A DNA stretch of 64,000 bases from Paenibacillus allorhizosphaerae (GTDB lineage: Bacteria; Bacillota; Bacilli; Paenibacillales; NBRC-103111), in assembly GCF_910594985.1 (NCBI RefSeq), contig NZ_CAJVCE010000001.1:434001-498000 (forward strand), read 5' to 3'. The position numbers and the translations under genes are program-made. The notes beneath the pieces are model-generated. The model ran no database searches and had not been told where the DNA came from. It saw nothing but the letters and a program-made list of their open reading frames with translations. This document shows, in pieces, positions 26,501-35,582 of this stretch; position 1 is the first letter of the stretch, and each line of letters starts with the position of its first letter.

Positions 26501-26566
26501 ATAATAGATTCCCATTTCTTTTTTGTCAATGTAAAGTTGATTAATTAACAATTTGGTTATATAATT
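26501..26566. promoter_or_regulatory. Divergent promoters and shared operator of ArsR-type gene and GH2 relic
   Basis: Leftward: TTGACA (26524-26529) and TATTAT (26501-26506), 17 bases apart. Rightward: TTGATT and TATAAT, 17 bases apart, read into the ArsR-type gene. The middle, 26537-26564 on the plus strand, holds TTAATTAACAATTTGGTTAT, close to the intact GH2 upstream element at 18893-18920. This is the likely regulator binding site, seen from conservation only. Confidence 0.6.
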
Positions 26567-26588
26567 GGATGAGTTAGGAGCGTGCTTT

Positions 26589-27494
26589 ATGAAAATAGAC
26601 GTGACCACAAGAAATATGAACGTGCTGGAGTGCTTTTCTTCCGAAACGCGAGTTCGGATTATTGAATTGTTGAATGAGAAACCTTATAACATTGGTGAGC
26701 TCGCAGAGGCATTAGGCTTGTCTTCAGCCATAATTACGAAGCATATCCAGAAGCTGGAGGAAGCTAGGATTGTTTCTACGGAGAATTCGGTAGGAAAACG
26801 AGGTACGCAGAAGCGCTGTTCATTGAATGTGGATAAGTTGACGTTAGTACTCCGAACTGCCGAAGAAGAAAAGCCTCAGAGCCAAACCGGATTTTCGGTC
26901 GACCTACCGGTTGGACAATACATCCGGTATGAGGTTCACCCTACCTGTGGTTTGGCGTCCTCTGACAAGCGCATCGGCATGATGGACGATCCTCGTTATT
27001 TCGACGACCCCGAGCGCACGACGGCAGAGCACCTTTGGTTTGCAAGCGGTTTTGTCGAATATCGGATTCCGAATTATTTGGTGGGAAAAGAAGCCGCGTC
27101 AAGCTTAAATATTGCTTTGGAGATTTGTTCCGAGGCGCCTTATTATAACGACAATTGGCCGTCGGATATTACCTTCTCCATCAATAACATTGATGTTGCT
27201 ACCTGGACCTGCCCGGGAGATTTTGGCAGCAAGCGCGGACAATACACGCCCGAGTGGTGGGTAGATACACAGTACGGACTTCTTAAGGTCCTCTCCATTA
27301 CCGATGAAGGCACACTTATCGATGGGGTAAGGTTTTCGGACGTTCGTATTCATCAACTGAACATAAAAGCAGGACAGGAGCTGCTCTTTCGAATCTCTTG
27401 TCCCGAATCCGCTGCGAATTGTGGAGGTGTCAGCCTTTTTGGCAAGAACTTCGGCAACTATCCGCAGGATATTCGAGTAACTATTTCAGTTTAG
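26589..27494 (+). CDS. ArsR-type winged-helix regulator with C-terminal ligand-sensor domain
   Basis: A 301-residue protein from the ATG at 26589, which follows TAGGAGCG. Residues 10-80 are an ArsR-like winged helix (CFSSETRVRIIELLNEKPYN, then IGELAEALGLSSAIITKHIQ). The remaining 200 residues form a beta-rich domain (PSDITFSINNIDVATWTCPG, then PEWWVDTQYGLLKV, then GGVSLFGKNFGNY) unlike metal-sensing ArsR proteins, which are about 100 residues. I infer that this domain binds a sugar. It is divergent from a dead GH2 gene and shares an upstream element with the live one, so it probably controls the GH2 gene at 17028. Confidence 0.75.
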   Translation: MKIDVTTRNMNVLECFSSETRVRIIELLNEKPYNIGELAEALGLSSAIITKHIQKLEEARIVSTENSVGKRGTQKRCSLNVDKLTLVLRTAEEEKPQSQTGFSVDLPVGQYIRYEVHPTCGLASSDKRIGMMDDPRYFDDPERTTAEHLWFASGFVEYRIPNYLVGKEAASSLNIALEICSEAPYYNDNWPSDITFSINNIDVATWTCPGDFGSKRGQYTPEWWVDTQYGLLKVLSITDEGTLIDGVRFSDVRIHQLNIKAGQELLFRISCPESAANCGGVSLFGKNFGNYPQDIRVTISV

Positions 27495-27527
27495 TTTAGA
27501 TCTCTATTTATTGATTAACGAACGTTA

Positions 27528-27564
27528 AACAACCTAAGACCCAATGAATGGGTTTTAGGTTGTT
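27528..27564. terminator. Bidirectional terminator between regulator and solute-binding protein genes
   Basis: AACAACCTAA and ACCCA at 27528-27543 pair with TGGGT and TTAGGTTGTT at 27549-27564 around a 5-base loop. It serves the two converging genes. Confidence 0.75.
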
Positions 27565-27597
27565 ATCATTTCTCCAATCCAAAAATCACAACATCGA

Positions 27598-28896
27598 CTA
27601 TTTTTGTTTGATTTGCGGTATCAGCTTCGTAATTTCTTCGTCCGCTTCCCGAAGCGCGGTATTTACGTCTTTTTTACCGGCGACGACATCGGCAACCTTA
27701 GCGTTGAAAATTTTTCTGACATCGGCATGGCCGGAGTAGGCCGAGGACGGCATGTATGGAGCAATCTTTCCTTTAAAGATCGCCTGTACATTTTTCCCTT
27801 TTAAATATTCCATCTCGGTACCGTATGCGTCTTTCACCGTTTTGCTATTCAGTACGGGAACATATCCGAATTTTTCCGCCATCGTCGTTTGTACTTCTTC
27901 GGAAGTCAGCACGGAGACCACTTTGAGCGCGTCATCCTGATTTTTGCTCACTTTGTTTACGCCCATATACAACGTATCTCCGAGTCCTTTGAGTCCGTCA
28001 TACCCTTTATAGCTCGGCAGCTGCACCATATCCCAGTTCAGACCGTTCTTCGTCGCTTCCGGCAGCGACGGCATCATATTGGAGATGACCATCGCGGTAT
28101 TTTGATCTTTGACGAACGCATTGACCACATCCGCAAACGCGCCTCCTTTCGGCTCGTTCCCCGGGATCATGACCAAGCTCGAATACAACGTAAGCAGCTG
28201 CTTCCATTGATCGTTATTGATCGTTGGCATATCCGTCTTCGGATCAAGCAGATCGATCGGCAAACCGCCTTTCATGGCGAAGATGCTCTGCGGGTGCAAG
28301 CCTTTGTACTGGAAGCCTTGATCCGACTTCGATACTTGCTTGGCCAGATTGATGACGTCTTCCCAATTCATGCCGTCTTTCGGATACGAAACGCCGAATT
28401 TATCGAAAATCGCTTTATTGTAAAACATCACAGTCGGACTGCTGTAAAAAGGCAGCGCTACCAGTTGATTGTCTACTTTGCTCCGTTCAATGAGCGCCGG
28501 ATCGAATTTGCCAAGATCGATGTTCTCCTTTTTGATCAGAGGCGACATATCTTGCGTCAATCCGAGAGTGACGTACTGACGGGTGTCATTGGAAATCGTA
28601 AAAATATCCGGGAATTCGCCCGCGGCTACAAGTTCATCCGGGTTCGTTCCTTTTGCTCTTGTGATCTGCTCCAGCGTAATATGAGGGAATTTCTTCTTGA
28701 CCGGTTCCACGTATAGCTGCTGCCATTGGTCGTCGGGCACGGCCACCCATTGATAAATTTTGATCGTTACCGGTTTGGCATCGGCTTTTGGCGCCTCGCC
28801 GCCCGGCGTATTTGGCGTTGTTTTTCCTCCCGAACATGCTGCAAGCAGGCTCAAGGCCGCCAGCGATGAAACAATAACGGATAAGCTCTTTTTCAT
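27598..28896 (-). CDS. ABC transporter family-1 solute-binding lipoprotein (sugar), orphan
   Basis: A 432-residue lipoprotein. The ATG at 28896 (MKKSLSVIVSSLAALSLLAAC) follows GGGGGGA; the lipobox is LLAAC near residue 21. Family-1 marks include VMFYNKAIFDKFGVSYPKDG and NWEDVINLAKQVSKSDQG. It resembles the orphan at 24810 and lacks adjoining permease genes. A cre-like site lies about 65 bases upstream, so glucose repression is plausible. A bidirectional terminator separates it from the ArsR-type gene. The sugar is not readable. Confidence 0.87.
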   Translation of the reverse strand: MKKSLSVIVSSLAALSLLAACSGGKTTPNTPGGEAPKADAKPVTIKIYQWVAVPDDQWQQLYVEPVKKKFPHITLEQITRAKGTNPDELVAAGEFPDIFTISNDTRQYVTLGLTQDMSPLIKKENIDLGKFDPALIERSKVDNQLVALPFYSSPTVMFYNKAIFDKFGVSYPKDGMNWEDVINLAKQVSKSDQGFQYKGLHPQSIFAMKGGLPIDLLDPKTDMPTINNDQWKQLLTLYSSLVMIPGNEPKGGAFADVVNAFVKDQNTAMVISNMMPSLPEATKNGLNWDMVQLPSYKGYDGLKGLGDTLYMGVNKVSKNQDDALKVVSVLTSEEVQTTMAEKFGYVPVLNSKTVKDAYGTEMEYLKGKNVQAIFKGKIAPYMPSSAYSGHADVRKIFNAKVADVVAGKKDVNTALREADEEITKLIPQIKQK

Positions 28897-28960
28897 TTTG
28901 TAGTCCCCCCATATGTTTATATAGCAATTCATAGATCATTGTCATCGCCAAAAACACCGG

Positions 28961-28975
28961 GTGTAAGCGTTTTAT
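28961..28975 (+). promoter_or_regulatory. cre-like site upstream of orphan solute-binding protein gene
   Basis: GTGTAAGCGTTTTAT fits the cre consensus with mismatches at the first and the fourteenth positions. It lies 65-79 bases before the start at 28896. The rest of the 327-base gap up to 29223 has only a terminator. Confidence 0.3.
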
Positions 28976-29110
28976 TCGCGATAGTTATATTATAAATAAA
29001 TCGCTTCTGCTGCGCTCACAGTACATTGCTCAAAATTATAAGAATGTTGCTGCTTCTATGCTCATTACTTTGCTTTTGCTATTTATTATCAATATTTTGC
29101 TCATGGCCAT

Positions 29111-29152
29111 AAAAAAAGCAGCGAACCGCGATTTCAGTCGCAGTTCGGCTGC
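29111..29152 (-). terminator. Terminator of the MEKHLA gene
   Basis: GCAGCGAAC and GCGA pair with TCGC and GTTCGGCTGC with a minor mismatch. On the minus strand the stem is followed by a run of seven T. It lies about 70 bases past the stop at 29223. Confidence 0.75.
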
Positions 29153-29222
29153 ATTTGGCGTAAGCGCCGCCTGTTGGTCGGATCATGCATTGCATTAGGT
29201 GTTTGTAGATTATCGCCGTTTG

Positions 29223-29684
29223 TTACACTTCGCGATGAGACCGGAACGCGGCAGCTTGTCCGTAAAACGCGCCTTTCTCATCCGTCAAATTCCACACCGT
29301 CGCCTGCAAGATGTAAAATCTCCTGCCGGTGCGGGATATCCGGATTCCGGTATAATCGTCGACATAGCCTTTTTCGCTGACGGCATTCATGAATGTGGCC
29401 CGCTCCTCGCGCTCCATCGGCTCCGCCGTCAGCCTCGACGGCGTACGTGTGAACATCTCCCAATCCATCTCCCACAGCTCCAGCGCCTTCCGGCTGCCGA
29501 AATTCAATATCGGATCAGCCTCCGTCCCATGCGATAGTACTACCATCGGAGCATGGAACAGCGCATTGAACGCATGGGCAGGATCAAACTCTTCATCCAG
29601 CAGCGGTTTTCCCGTCCACCTTCGGTAGCTTTCCATCACTCGTCTGGCATGCTCGTCAGTCGCTCCAACGCCGGTGTATTTCAT
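29223..29684 (-). CDS. MEKHLA-domain protein
   Basis: A 153-residue cytoplasmic protein; GAGGAGGC lies about 10 bases before the ATG. It has PAHAFNALFHAPMVVLSHGT, LNFGSRKALELWEMDWE and YTGIRISRTGRRFYI, the pattern of a MEKHLA domain, a PAS-like fold found in bacteria and in plant homeodomain proteins. The ligand and role are unknown. It is monocistronic. It lies 180 bases before the 5'-nucleotidase stop on the same strand but is probably separate. Confidence 0.8.
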   Translation of the reverse strand: MKYTGVGATDEHARRVMESYRRWTGKPLLDEEFDPAHAFNALFHAPMVVLSHGTEADPILNFGSRKALELWEMDWEMFTRTPSRLTAEPMEREERATFMNAVSEKGYVDDYTGIRISRTGRRFYILQATVWNLTDEKGAFYGQAAAFRSHREV

Positions 29685-29860
29685 CTTGAATATAGCCTCC
29701 TCCTCGTTACCCGATCGCGCTGCTTCCGATACAACGCAGCCGGTAACTTCTGAACCGCATTCATCTATTTCTCATTACATTTACTATATAAGAGTAGTAT
29801 AGATTACGGCGATATTCAATCGCGGACGCTCCATCTCGCGGCTCAATAGGCTGCCGTCCA

Positions 29861-31579
29861 TTATGCATGCTTCGCACGAATTCGGTTTAGTTTGGGCGCT
29901 TGAATTTCACCTTGAGCCTTGATGTAATCCATCACGGGCCAAGAAGCGATTCGCAGCGCATCGGAGTATCCCGAAAATGACGGGTATCCTCCCCCGTTAA
30001 CCGCGACAAGTCCGTTCGTAGCCACACGGTATCGCCGATCAGGGTCAAGCTTCTCCCCGTTAATGATGACATCGGCGGGAGCGATACGAGCCCTGAGCGG
30101 CTGATGGAGGTCGTAGGCGTATTGCACATTGTATGAGACATTGACCGGCTGAAACATAACCGTCCCATCCGTCCCTTGACTCCACTGCTCCTCCAAAATT
30201 TGTTGAATCTGTTTGCCACTCAGCGTAACCACGATTTCCGAAGTATGGGCACCGACACTATGCAGCAGCTCTCCAAACGTAATCGTTCCGTCAAGATCGG
30301 TCGGTACCGTACCTTTGGCAAATAACAGGTCACCCTTCGGCAGCCCGACGGTCATGGCGAAATCGACCGGCTGAGGTATTTTTTGGGCTGCGGCATAAAA
30401 GGCGTCCGCTACGACGTTCGCGAACGCGCTTTCACCGTAAGCATTGCGCGCGCAAAGGAGATCCCCTTTCAATTTGGCCAGAGGAACATTCTGTTGTTCT
30501 TGCGCACGTTTCGACCAATAAGCCACCATCGCTTCGATATCCGGATCAGGCGCAATATCTCTCGTATTCGGGTGATTAATGCAACGGGTTTTGTCCCGTA
30601 ACACGTCTTTGGTTAGCGGATCAATATACAGATTGATTTCCGTAATGAGTCTGCCGTGATTGCTTCCTTCCACAACGGGACGCGGATTTCCATCCGGATC
30701 GTCGATGAGGCAGTTGAATGCCGCATGCCAGTGACCGGTGATGATGACGTCAATAGCCGGGGAAGCCTTTGCCGCAAAGTCGATTGCCGGTCCCCACGGC
30801 CGCTCGCAGCCATTAAAGTCCAAGCCGCTGCTGTCTGCTGACCCGCCCTCGTGCACCAGTGCGATAATCGTCTGTACGCCTTGATCCCGCAGCTCCTCTG
30901 CATAGCGATTAGCCGATTCCAGCAGCGAGTCCGCATATAACACGCCCGATTGAACTGACATCTGTTCTTTCGTAAATGCGGCTTCCTCGATTAAACCGAT
31001 AATCCCCACAGGAACGGTGCCGCCGCGACCGTCGGGGATGTGCTTGATGATATACGGCTTCAGCACAAGCTGTCCGTTCCGCGCGTCCCGGACATTGGCG
31101 CTTATATAATCAAAATGGCAACCGCGAAACGGCTTTCCGGTAGAATCCTTGTAGCAGCCGTCGATGTCCTCGGTACCGAAGCATTCTCCGTTCATCATGT
31201 GACGGATTAAAAATTCGGGGGAGACATCGAATTCATGATTTCCCGCCGAAGACACCTCCACTCCGATCGCATTCAAAAATTCAATTGTAGGTTCGCTTTT
31301 GAACGCAGCCGTCTCGATCGGCCACCCGCTAAAATTATCGCCATTGGACAGCAGCAGCGAGTTCGCATGGCCTGCTCGCAGCCGCTTCAGGTGAGCTGCC
31401 AAATAGGCTGCTCCGCCTACGACAAGAGGTCCGTCTAAGGATTGAATTTCTCCGTTCGCTTTATCGCTGGCAGGCTGAAGATAACCGTGAAAATCAGTGA
31501 TCGCCAGCAGTTGAAGCTCAATCGGTTCAGTTTCAGAACGTGTAGCTTGATCGCTTAGCGGTTCTCGGGTCTCGTACAT
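29861..31579 (-). CDS. 5'-nucleotidase / UDP-sugar hydrolase-type bifunctional phosphatase
   Basis: A 572-residue enzyme; the ATG at 31579 follows AAAGGAG by 8 bases (a TTG codon just before it is the alternative). The N-terminal metallophosphatase domain holds the metal ligands in ITDFHGYLQP, SNGDNFSGW, SAGNHEFDVS and ITGHWHAAF. The C-terminal domain (GTVPTDLDGTITFGELLHSV, NGEKLDPDRRYRVATN) is the 5'-nucleotidase nucleotide-binding half. No signal peptide is evident, which is unusual for the family since most are secreted. It is monocistronic. Confidence 0.88.
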   Translation of the reverse strand: MYETREPLSDQATRSETEPIELQLLAITDFHGYLQPASDKANGEIQSLDGPLVVGGAAYLAAHLKRLRAGHANSLLLSNGDNFSGWPIETAAFKSEPTIEFLNAIGVEVSSAGNHEFDVSPEFLIRHMMNGECFGTEDIDGCYKDSTGKPFRGCHFDYISANVRDARNGQLVLKPYIIKHIPDGRGGTVPVGIIGLIEEAAFTKEQMSVQSGVLYADSLLESANRYAEELRDQGVQTIIALVHEGGSADSSGLDFNGCERPWGPAIDFAAKASPAIDVIITGHWHAAFNCLIDDPDGNPRPVVEGSNHGRLITEINLYIDPLTKDVLRDKTRCINHPNTRDIAPDPDIEAMVAYWSKRAQEQQNVPLAKLKGDLLCARNAYGESAFANVVADAFYAAAQKIPQPVDFAMTVGLPKGDLLFAKGTVPTDLDGTITFGELLHSVGAHTSEIVVTLSGKQIQQILEEQWSQGTDGTVMFQPVNVSYNVQYAYDLHQPLRARIAPADVIINGEKLDPDRRYRVATNGLVAVNGGGYPSFSGYSDALRIASWPVMDYIKAQGEIQAPKLNRIRAKHA

Positions 31580-31686
31580 CAAATAGGCTCCTTTACGTGT
31601 AAATGGCTACAGTCAGCTTACCCGATGGGTGAAAAGGCAACAATGAACGATATTGTCCGATTTATGCAATATATTGGCCAATGCGC

Positions 31687-31719
31687 AAAGAAACATCGCT
31701 GCGTAAGCGATGTTTCTTT
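31687..31719. terminator. Terminator between VOC gene and 5'-nucleotidase
   Basis: AAAGAAACATCGCT at 31687-31700 pairs perfectly with AGCGATGTTTCTTT at 31706-31719 around a 5-base loop. It lies about 90 bases past the VOC gene stop on the minus strand. Confidence 0.8.
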
Positions 31720-31808
31720 AACTAGGATATGATAATGTTGTTCGCTTTCCCCATCTGCCGCGAAAACGAAAAAGCTTGTATGCGTTCTGCCGTTACGCTT
31801 CTTCCGGC

Positions 31809-32225
31809 TTACCCTTGATTGACGACAGATTGATCCATGTACATGACTTCCCACAGATGTCCATCGATATCCTGGAAGCTTCTCGTGTACATGAACCCGT
31901 GATCCGCCGGATCATTGGATACTTTTCCGCCGGCAGCCAGCGCCTTGTCCACAATCTCGTCGACTTGCTCCCTGCTGTCGGCCGACAATGCGACAATGGC
32001 TTCCGTCGTTTTGTCCGCATTGGCGATATCTTTCTTCGTGAAGGTGCGGAAGAAATCTTCCACGAGCAGCATGACATAGATGTGATCGCTGATCACCATG
32101 CATGTTGCGTTGTCGTCCGTAAATTGGGCATTGAATTCAAATCCGATCTTCGAAAAAAAGTCGATGGACTGCTTCAAATTTTTAACCGGCAAATTCACAA
32201 AAATTTTGTCCGCTGTCAGTGCCAT
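31809..32225 (-). CDS. VOC-superfamily protein (glyoxalase-like)
   Basis: A 138-residue protein; the ATG at 32225 follows GAAGGGAG. It is one pair of beta-alpha-beta-beta-beta units: FVNLPVKNLKQSIDFFSKIG then MYTRSFQDIDGHLWEVMYMD. The last segment ends in the usual metal-ligand Glu. Such proteins act as glyoxalases, dioxygenases or antibiotic-binding proteins. The substrate is unknown. It is monocistronic. Confidence 0.85.
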   Translation of the reverse strand: MALTADKIFVNLPVKNLKQSIDFFSKIGFEFNAQFTDDNATCMVISDHIYVMLLVEDFFRTFTKKDIANADKTTEAIVALSADSREQVDEIVDKALAAGGKVSNDPADHGFMYTRSFQDIDGHLWEVMYMDQSVVNQG

Positions 32226-32333
32226 TGGATGAAGTAACTCCCTTCGTTTACACAAATTTTTTCACTTCTCCAATATAGCATAGAGCAAATGTCAAGGTTT
32301 CTTATGAATTGCTATATTTTAAGCGACGGGGAG

Positions 32334-33143
32334 TTATTTCACGCCGGAATGCATGAAGCTGTTAATAAACCCTTTTTGAAAAGTGAAGAAGCCGACCAGC
32401 AGCGGGATGGCGATGATTAACGTCGCTGCTGTCACCTCCGCAAATTGGGCGCCTGTTTCGGATGCATGAGCGAATATGGCAAGCCCGACCGTAAGCGGCC
32501 GGTTCTCCGGCGAATTCGTAACGATGAGCGGCCATAAGAACGCGTTCCAATGATGGCTGATCGAGACGATGCCGAAGGAGATAATCGATGGAATGGCAAG
32601 CGGCGCGTATACTTTCATTATAATTTGCAGCACATTGCAGCCGTCCATCCTAGCCGCTTCCTCCAGCTCATACGGCACCGACTTAAACGTTTGCCTGAGC
32701 AAAAACGTTCCGAACGCGGAAGCAAAGTAAGGAATCATGATGCCAAGCTTCGTATCGATCAGGTGCAAACTTTTCAGTACTTGATAGTTTTGAACGATCA
32801 ATATATCCGGAGGAACCATAATCTGCATCATGACCAACATCAGGAGCACATCTTTCCCCCAAAATCTCAATCGGGCAAACGCATAAGCCGCCAATATGAC
32901 GGTCACCAGCTGAACGGCCAAAATGCCGATCACGATCTCAATCGTATTGACATAATATTGGCCGAAAGGAGCAGCGTCCCACGCCCGTATATAATTGTCA
33001 AAAGTAAACTGCAGCGTCCATCCGGATGCCACGATCAAATCTCGGGGCCGAAACGAGGTTAATACGGTCCAAGCTAACGGGATGATCCAAATGGCAGCCA
33101 GCAGGTACATTAAGCCGTTTTTCAGGTAGCGCATTCCAATCAT
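32334..33143 (-). CDS. Carbohydrate ABC transporter permease (MalG type)
   Basis: A 269-residue permease with six membrane helices. The EAA loop that contacts the ATPase is EEAARMDGCNVLQIIMKVYAP near residue 188. The C-terminus reads FLWPLIVTNSPENRPLTVGL, typical of MalG-type subunits. It begins one base after the first permease's stop (TAG-G-ATG), so the two are translationally coupled. It imports a sugar or oligosaccharide with the upstream permease and solute-binding protein. No ATPase gene adjoins; a shared MsmX-type ATPase is expected. Confidence 0.92.
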   Translation of the reverse strand: MIGMRYLKNGLMYLLAAIWIIPLAWTVLTSFRPRDLIVASGWTLQFTFDNYIRAWDAAPFGQYYVNTIEIVIGILAVQLVTVILAAYAFARLRFWGKDVLLMLVMMQIMVPPDILIVQNYQVLKSLHLIDTKLGIMIPYFASAFGTFLLRQTFKSVPYELEEAARMDGCNVLQIIMKVYAPLAIPSIISFGIVSISHHWNAFLWPLIVTNSPENRPLTVGLAIFAHASETGAQFAEVTAATLIIAIPLLVGFFTFQKGFINSFMHSGVK

Positions 33144-33144
33144 C

Positions 33145-34038
33145 CTAACTGTAATGAATTTTTTTGTCCAGCCCGAAAAATTGAACGCAAGAAACGATCA
33201 GAAGCAGCACGATCAACACGACCGTTAACGTTGCCGCCATGCCTTCATCCCAAAACTTAAACGCAGTCTCATAAATATGGAACAACAACAGGTTGCTTGC
33301 ATTGTCCGGTCCGCCGCCCGTCATCACCGGCAAATGATCCACCAGCTTAAACGTACCGGTTGTGGCAATAATGAATATGAACAAGGTGCTGGGCATGAGC
33401 AGCGGAAACGTAATTTTCCAAAATACAAACCACGGCCTGCCTCCGTCCACTTCCGCCGCTTCGTACAGATCTTTCGGAATGTTCTGCAAGCCGGCCAAAT
33501 AAAACACCATCAAAAACCCGGCTTCCTTCCAGACCGCCATCACGATCGTCGCTCCGAGCACCGTGTCGACGCTGCCGAGCCAATTGACCGATGGAATGTG
33601 GAACCATTCTAGAATACTGTTCAGAATGCCGTATTTCGGCGTGTAAATGAACAGCCAAATGTTAGCGATCGCGACGGCCGGAATGACCGTCGGGTAAAAA
33701 TAAAACGTGCGCATGAATCCGCCGCCTCGAATGGCCCGGTTCACGAACAACGCCATCGCCATGGCAACCGCCATCGCGGCGGGCACCGTCCCTATCACGA
33801 AAACAATCGTATTGCCAAGCACCTTCCAAAACTTTTCGTCTTCCCACAGCTTCTGATAGTTTCCCCACCCCACATATTGCGGAACCCGGACCGCCAGCTT
33901 CTTCATAAAGAAACTGGTATACACCGTCTTGATCAGTGGGTAAAACGTAAACATGGCAAGGAAGACGAAAGTAGGAAGGAGAAGCAGCCAAGCTTGCGTG
34001 TTTTCGCGCAATCTTCTGGCAAACAACCGCTTCTCCAT
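33145..34038 (-). CDS. Carbohydrate ABC transporter permease (MalF type)
   Basis: A 297-residue six-helix permease; the ATG at 34038 follows GGAGGAG by about 8 bases. The N-terminal helix (WLLLLPTFVFLAMFTFYPLI) and the EAA loop (LYEAAEVDGGRPWFVFWKIT) are clear. It pairs with the MalG-type subunit to form the channel. It is the second gene of a three-gene operon, 33 bases after the solute-binding protein stop. Confidence 0.92.
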   Translation of the reverse strand: MEKRLFARRLRENTQAWLLLLPTFVFLAMFTFYPLIKTVYTSFFMKKLAVRVPQYVGWGNYQKLWEDEKFWKVLGNTIVFVIGTVPAAMAVAMAMALFVNRAIRGGGFMRTFYFYPTVIPAVAIANIWLFIYTPKYGILNSILEWFHIPSVNWLGSVDTVLGATIVMAVWKEAGFLMVFYLAGLQNIPKDLYEAAEVDGGRPWFVFWKITFPLLMPSTLFIFIIATTGTFKLVDHLPVMTGGGPDNASNLLLFHIYETAFKFWDEGMAATLTVVLIVLLLIVSCVQFFGLDKKIHYS

Positions 34039-34070
34039 GGGACACTCCTCCATTCACTTGTGTCTGTCCG

Positions 34071-35411
34071 TTATTTGTTAAAAGGAGCAAGCACCTTCTC
34101 GGCCGCTTCCTGCGCCTTCTTGAGTGCTTCCGCCGCCGTAGCGGTTCCTGTGATGGCGGACTGCAGATTATCGTTCCATATTTTCCCGACTTCGCCGGAA
34201 CTGTGCGTGGAGAACGAAGCGGCCGCGTATTTCAATTGGTCGCGCGCCGTAACGGCTTGCGGGAAGGAGGCGATGTACTTCTTCATGATTTCCGTTTCGT
34301 TCGAGCTTCTCGTCGGTGCGACATAGCCCGTGTCGATGCTGAACTGGGCAAGACGTTCCGGCTGCGTCAGCCAGCGAATATATTTCCATGCGGCTTCTTG
34401 TCGTTCTTTCGCGATGCCTTTAAAAATATACAGGTTCGCCCCGCCTACCGGCGTGCCGAAATTTTTGCCGGCAGGAAGAAACGCGGTTCCGAATTCAAAC
34501 TTCGCTCCGTTCTTCACGGCGCCCAGATTGCCTGTCGTGTGATACATCATGGCCGTTTTGCCGCTCATGAAATCGGAAGGAATCGTCGCCCAGTTCGTAG
34601 CGCCTTCCGGCATAACCTTTTCCTTCTTGATCAAATCGATCCAAAACTGCAGCGCTTGCACGTTTTCCGGCGTATTGAAGAACACTTTTTTGCCGTCCTG
34701 ATCCATCAGGTTTTTGCCGTTTTGCAGCGCGAATGCCTGGAACATCCATCCGATGTACTCGGTTGAGGAAATTTCGAGTCCCCATCTGCCGGGCTTCGTC
34801 AGCTTTTTGGCATACTCCGTCAGCTCCTTGTAGTTTTGCGGCGGTTTATTTGGATCGAGCCCGACCTCTTTGAACGCGTCCTTGTTGTAATACAAAATAA
34901 TCGTACTGCGCTGGAACGGAATGCTATATGTTTTTCCTCCCGTTTGCGCGTTAGCCAAAAAGCCTTCGTAAAAATCTTTTATATAGGCGTCCCCGCCGTC
35001 CTTAGCGATCAGATCGTTAAGCGGAATTATCGCGTCCATGTCGAGCAATGTGAACAAGTCCGTAGACGATACCAGCATGAGATCGGGCGGAGTGCCGCCC
35101 ATCACGGCCGTTTGGGCTTTAATCAGCGTATCCTGATTGCTGCCGGTGTAAATCGGCTTTACCGTAATGCCGTCTTTGTTCTCCTTGTTGAACTGCTCCG
35201 CCAGACTGTCGAATATTTTGGTCAGCGGTCCTCCGACCGCTACCGGAAAGTAGAACGATAATTCGATAGGCTTGTTCGATTTACTGGCGGAATCGCCGCC
35301 AGCCGCATTCCCTCCGGAAGCAGGAGCCGCAGGTGCGCCGCACGCGGTAATCAGCAACAAGCTAGCGATGAGAACGGTTACAATAATGGATTTCGATTTG
35401 GAAAAGACCAT
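34071..35411 (-). CDS. Sugar ABC transporter solute-binding lipoprotein
   Basis: A 446-residue lipoprotein with the lipobox LITAC near residue 24 of the signal peptide. The mature part has the family-1 order: IILYYNKDAFKEVGLDPNKP, GLEISSTEYIGWMFQAFALQ and a C-terminal AEALKKAQEAAEKVL helix. GGGAG lies before the ATG at 35411. It is the first gene of the operon with the two permeases, and the only solute-binding protein in the window with both partners adjoining. A consensus cre lies about 170 bases before it. Confidence 0.92.
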   Translation of the reverse strand: MVFSKSKSIIVTVLIASLLLITACGAPAAPASGGNAAGGDSASKSNKPIELSFYFPVAVGGPLTKIFDSLAEQFNKENKDGITVKPIYTGSNQDTLIKAQTAVMGGTPPDLMLVSSTDLFTLLDMDAIIPLNDLIAKDGGDAYIKDFYEGFLANAQTGGKTYSIPFQRSTIILYYNKDAFKEVGLDPNKPPQNYKELTEYAKKLTKPGRWGLEISSTEYIGWMFQAFALQNGKNLMDQDGKKVFFNTPENVQALQFWIDLIKKEKVMPEGATNWATIPSDFMSGKTAMMYHTTGNLGAVKNGAKFEFGTAFLPAGKNFGTPVGGANLYIFKGIAKERQEAAWKYIRWLTQPERLAQFSIDTGYVAPTRSSNETEIMKKYIASFPQAVTARDQLKYAAASFSTHSSGEVGKIWNDNLQSAITGTATAAEALKKAQEAAEKVLAPFNK

Positions 35412-35582
35412 TGTCTTTCATCTCCCTGGGCTTCGAAATGGCCAAACTATGACACTTGCGATCTCTCGTTTATTTGGCGATCACCCCTTCCGAAAAATAA
35501 AAAAACCGAGCAGCAACCATCTCCTTCTCCTCCATGGGAAAAAGAAATGTGTTGCACTCGGGGTTCTCCTGGTCTCTGCCCT

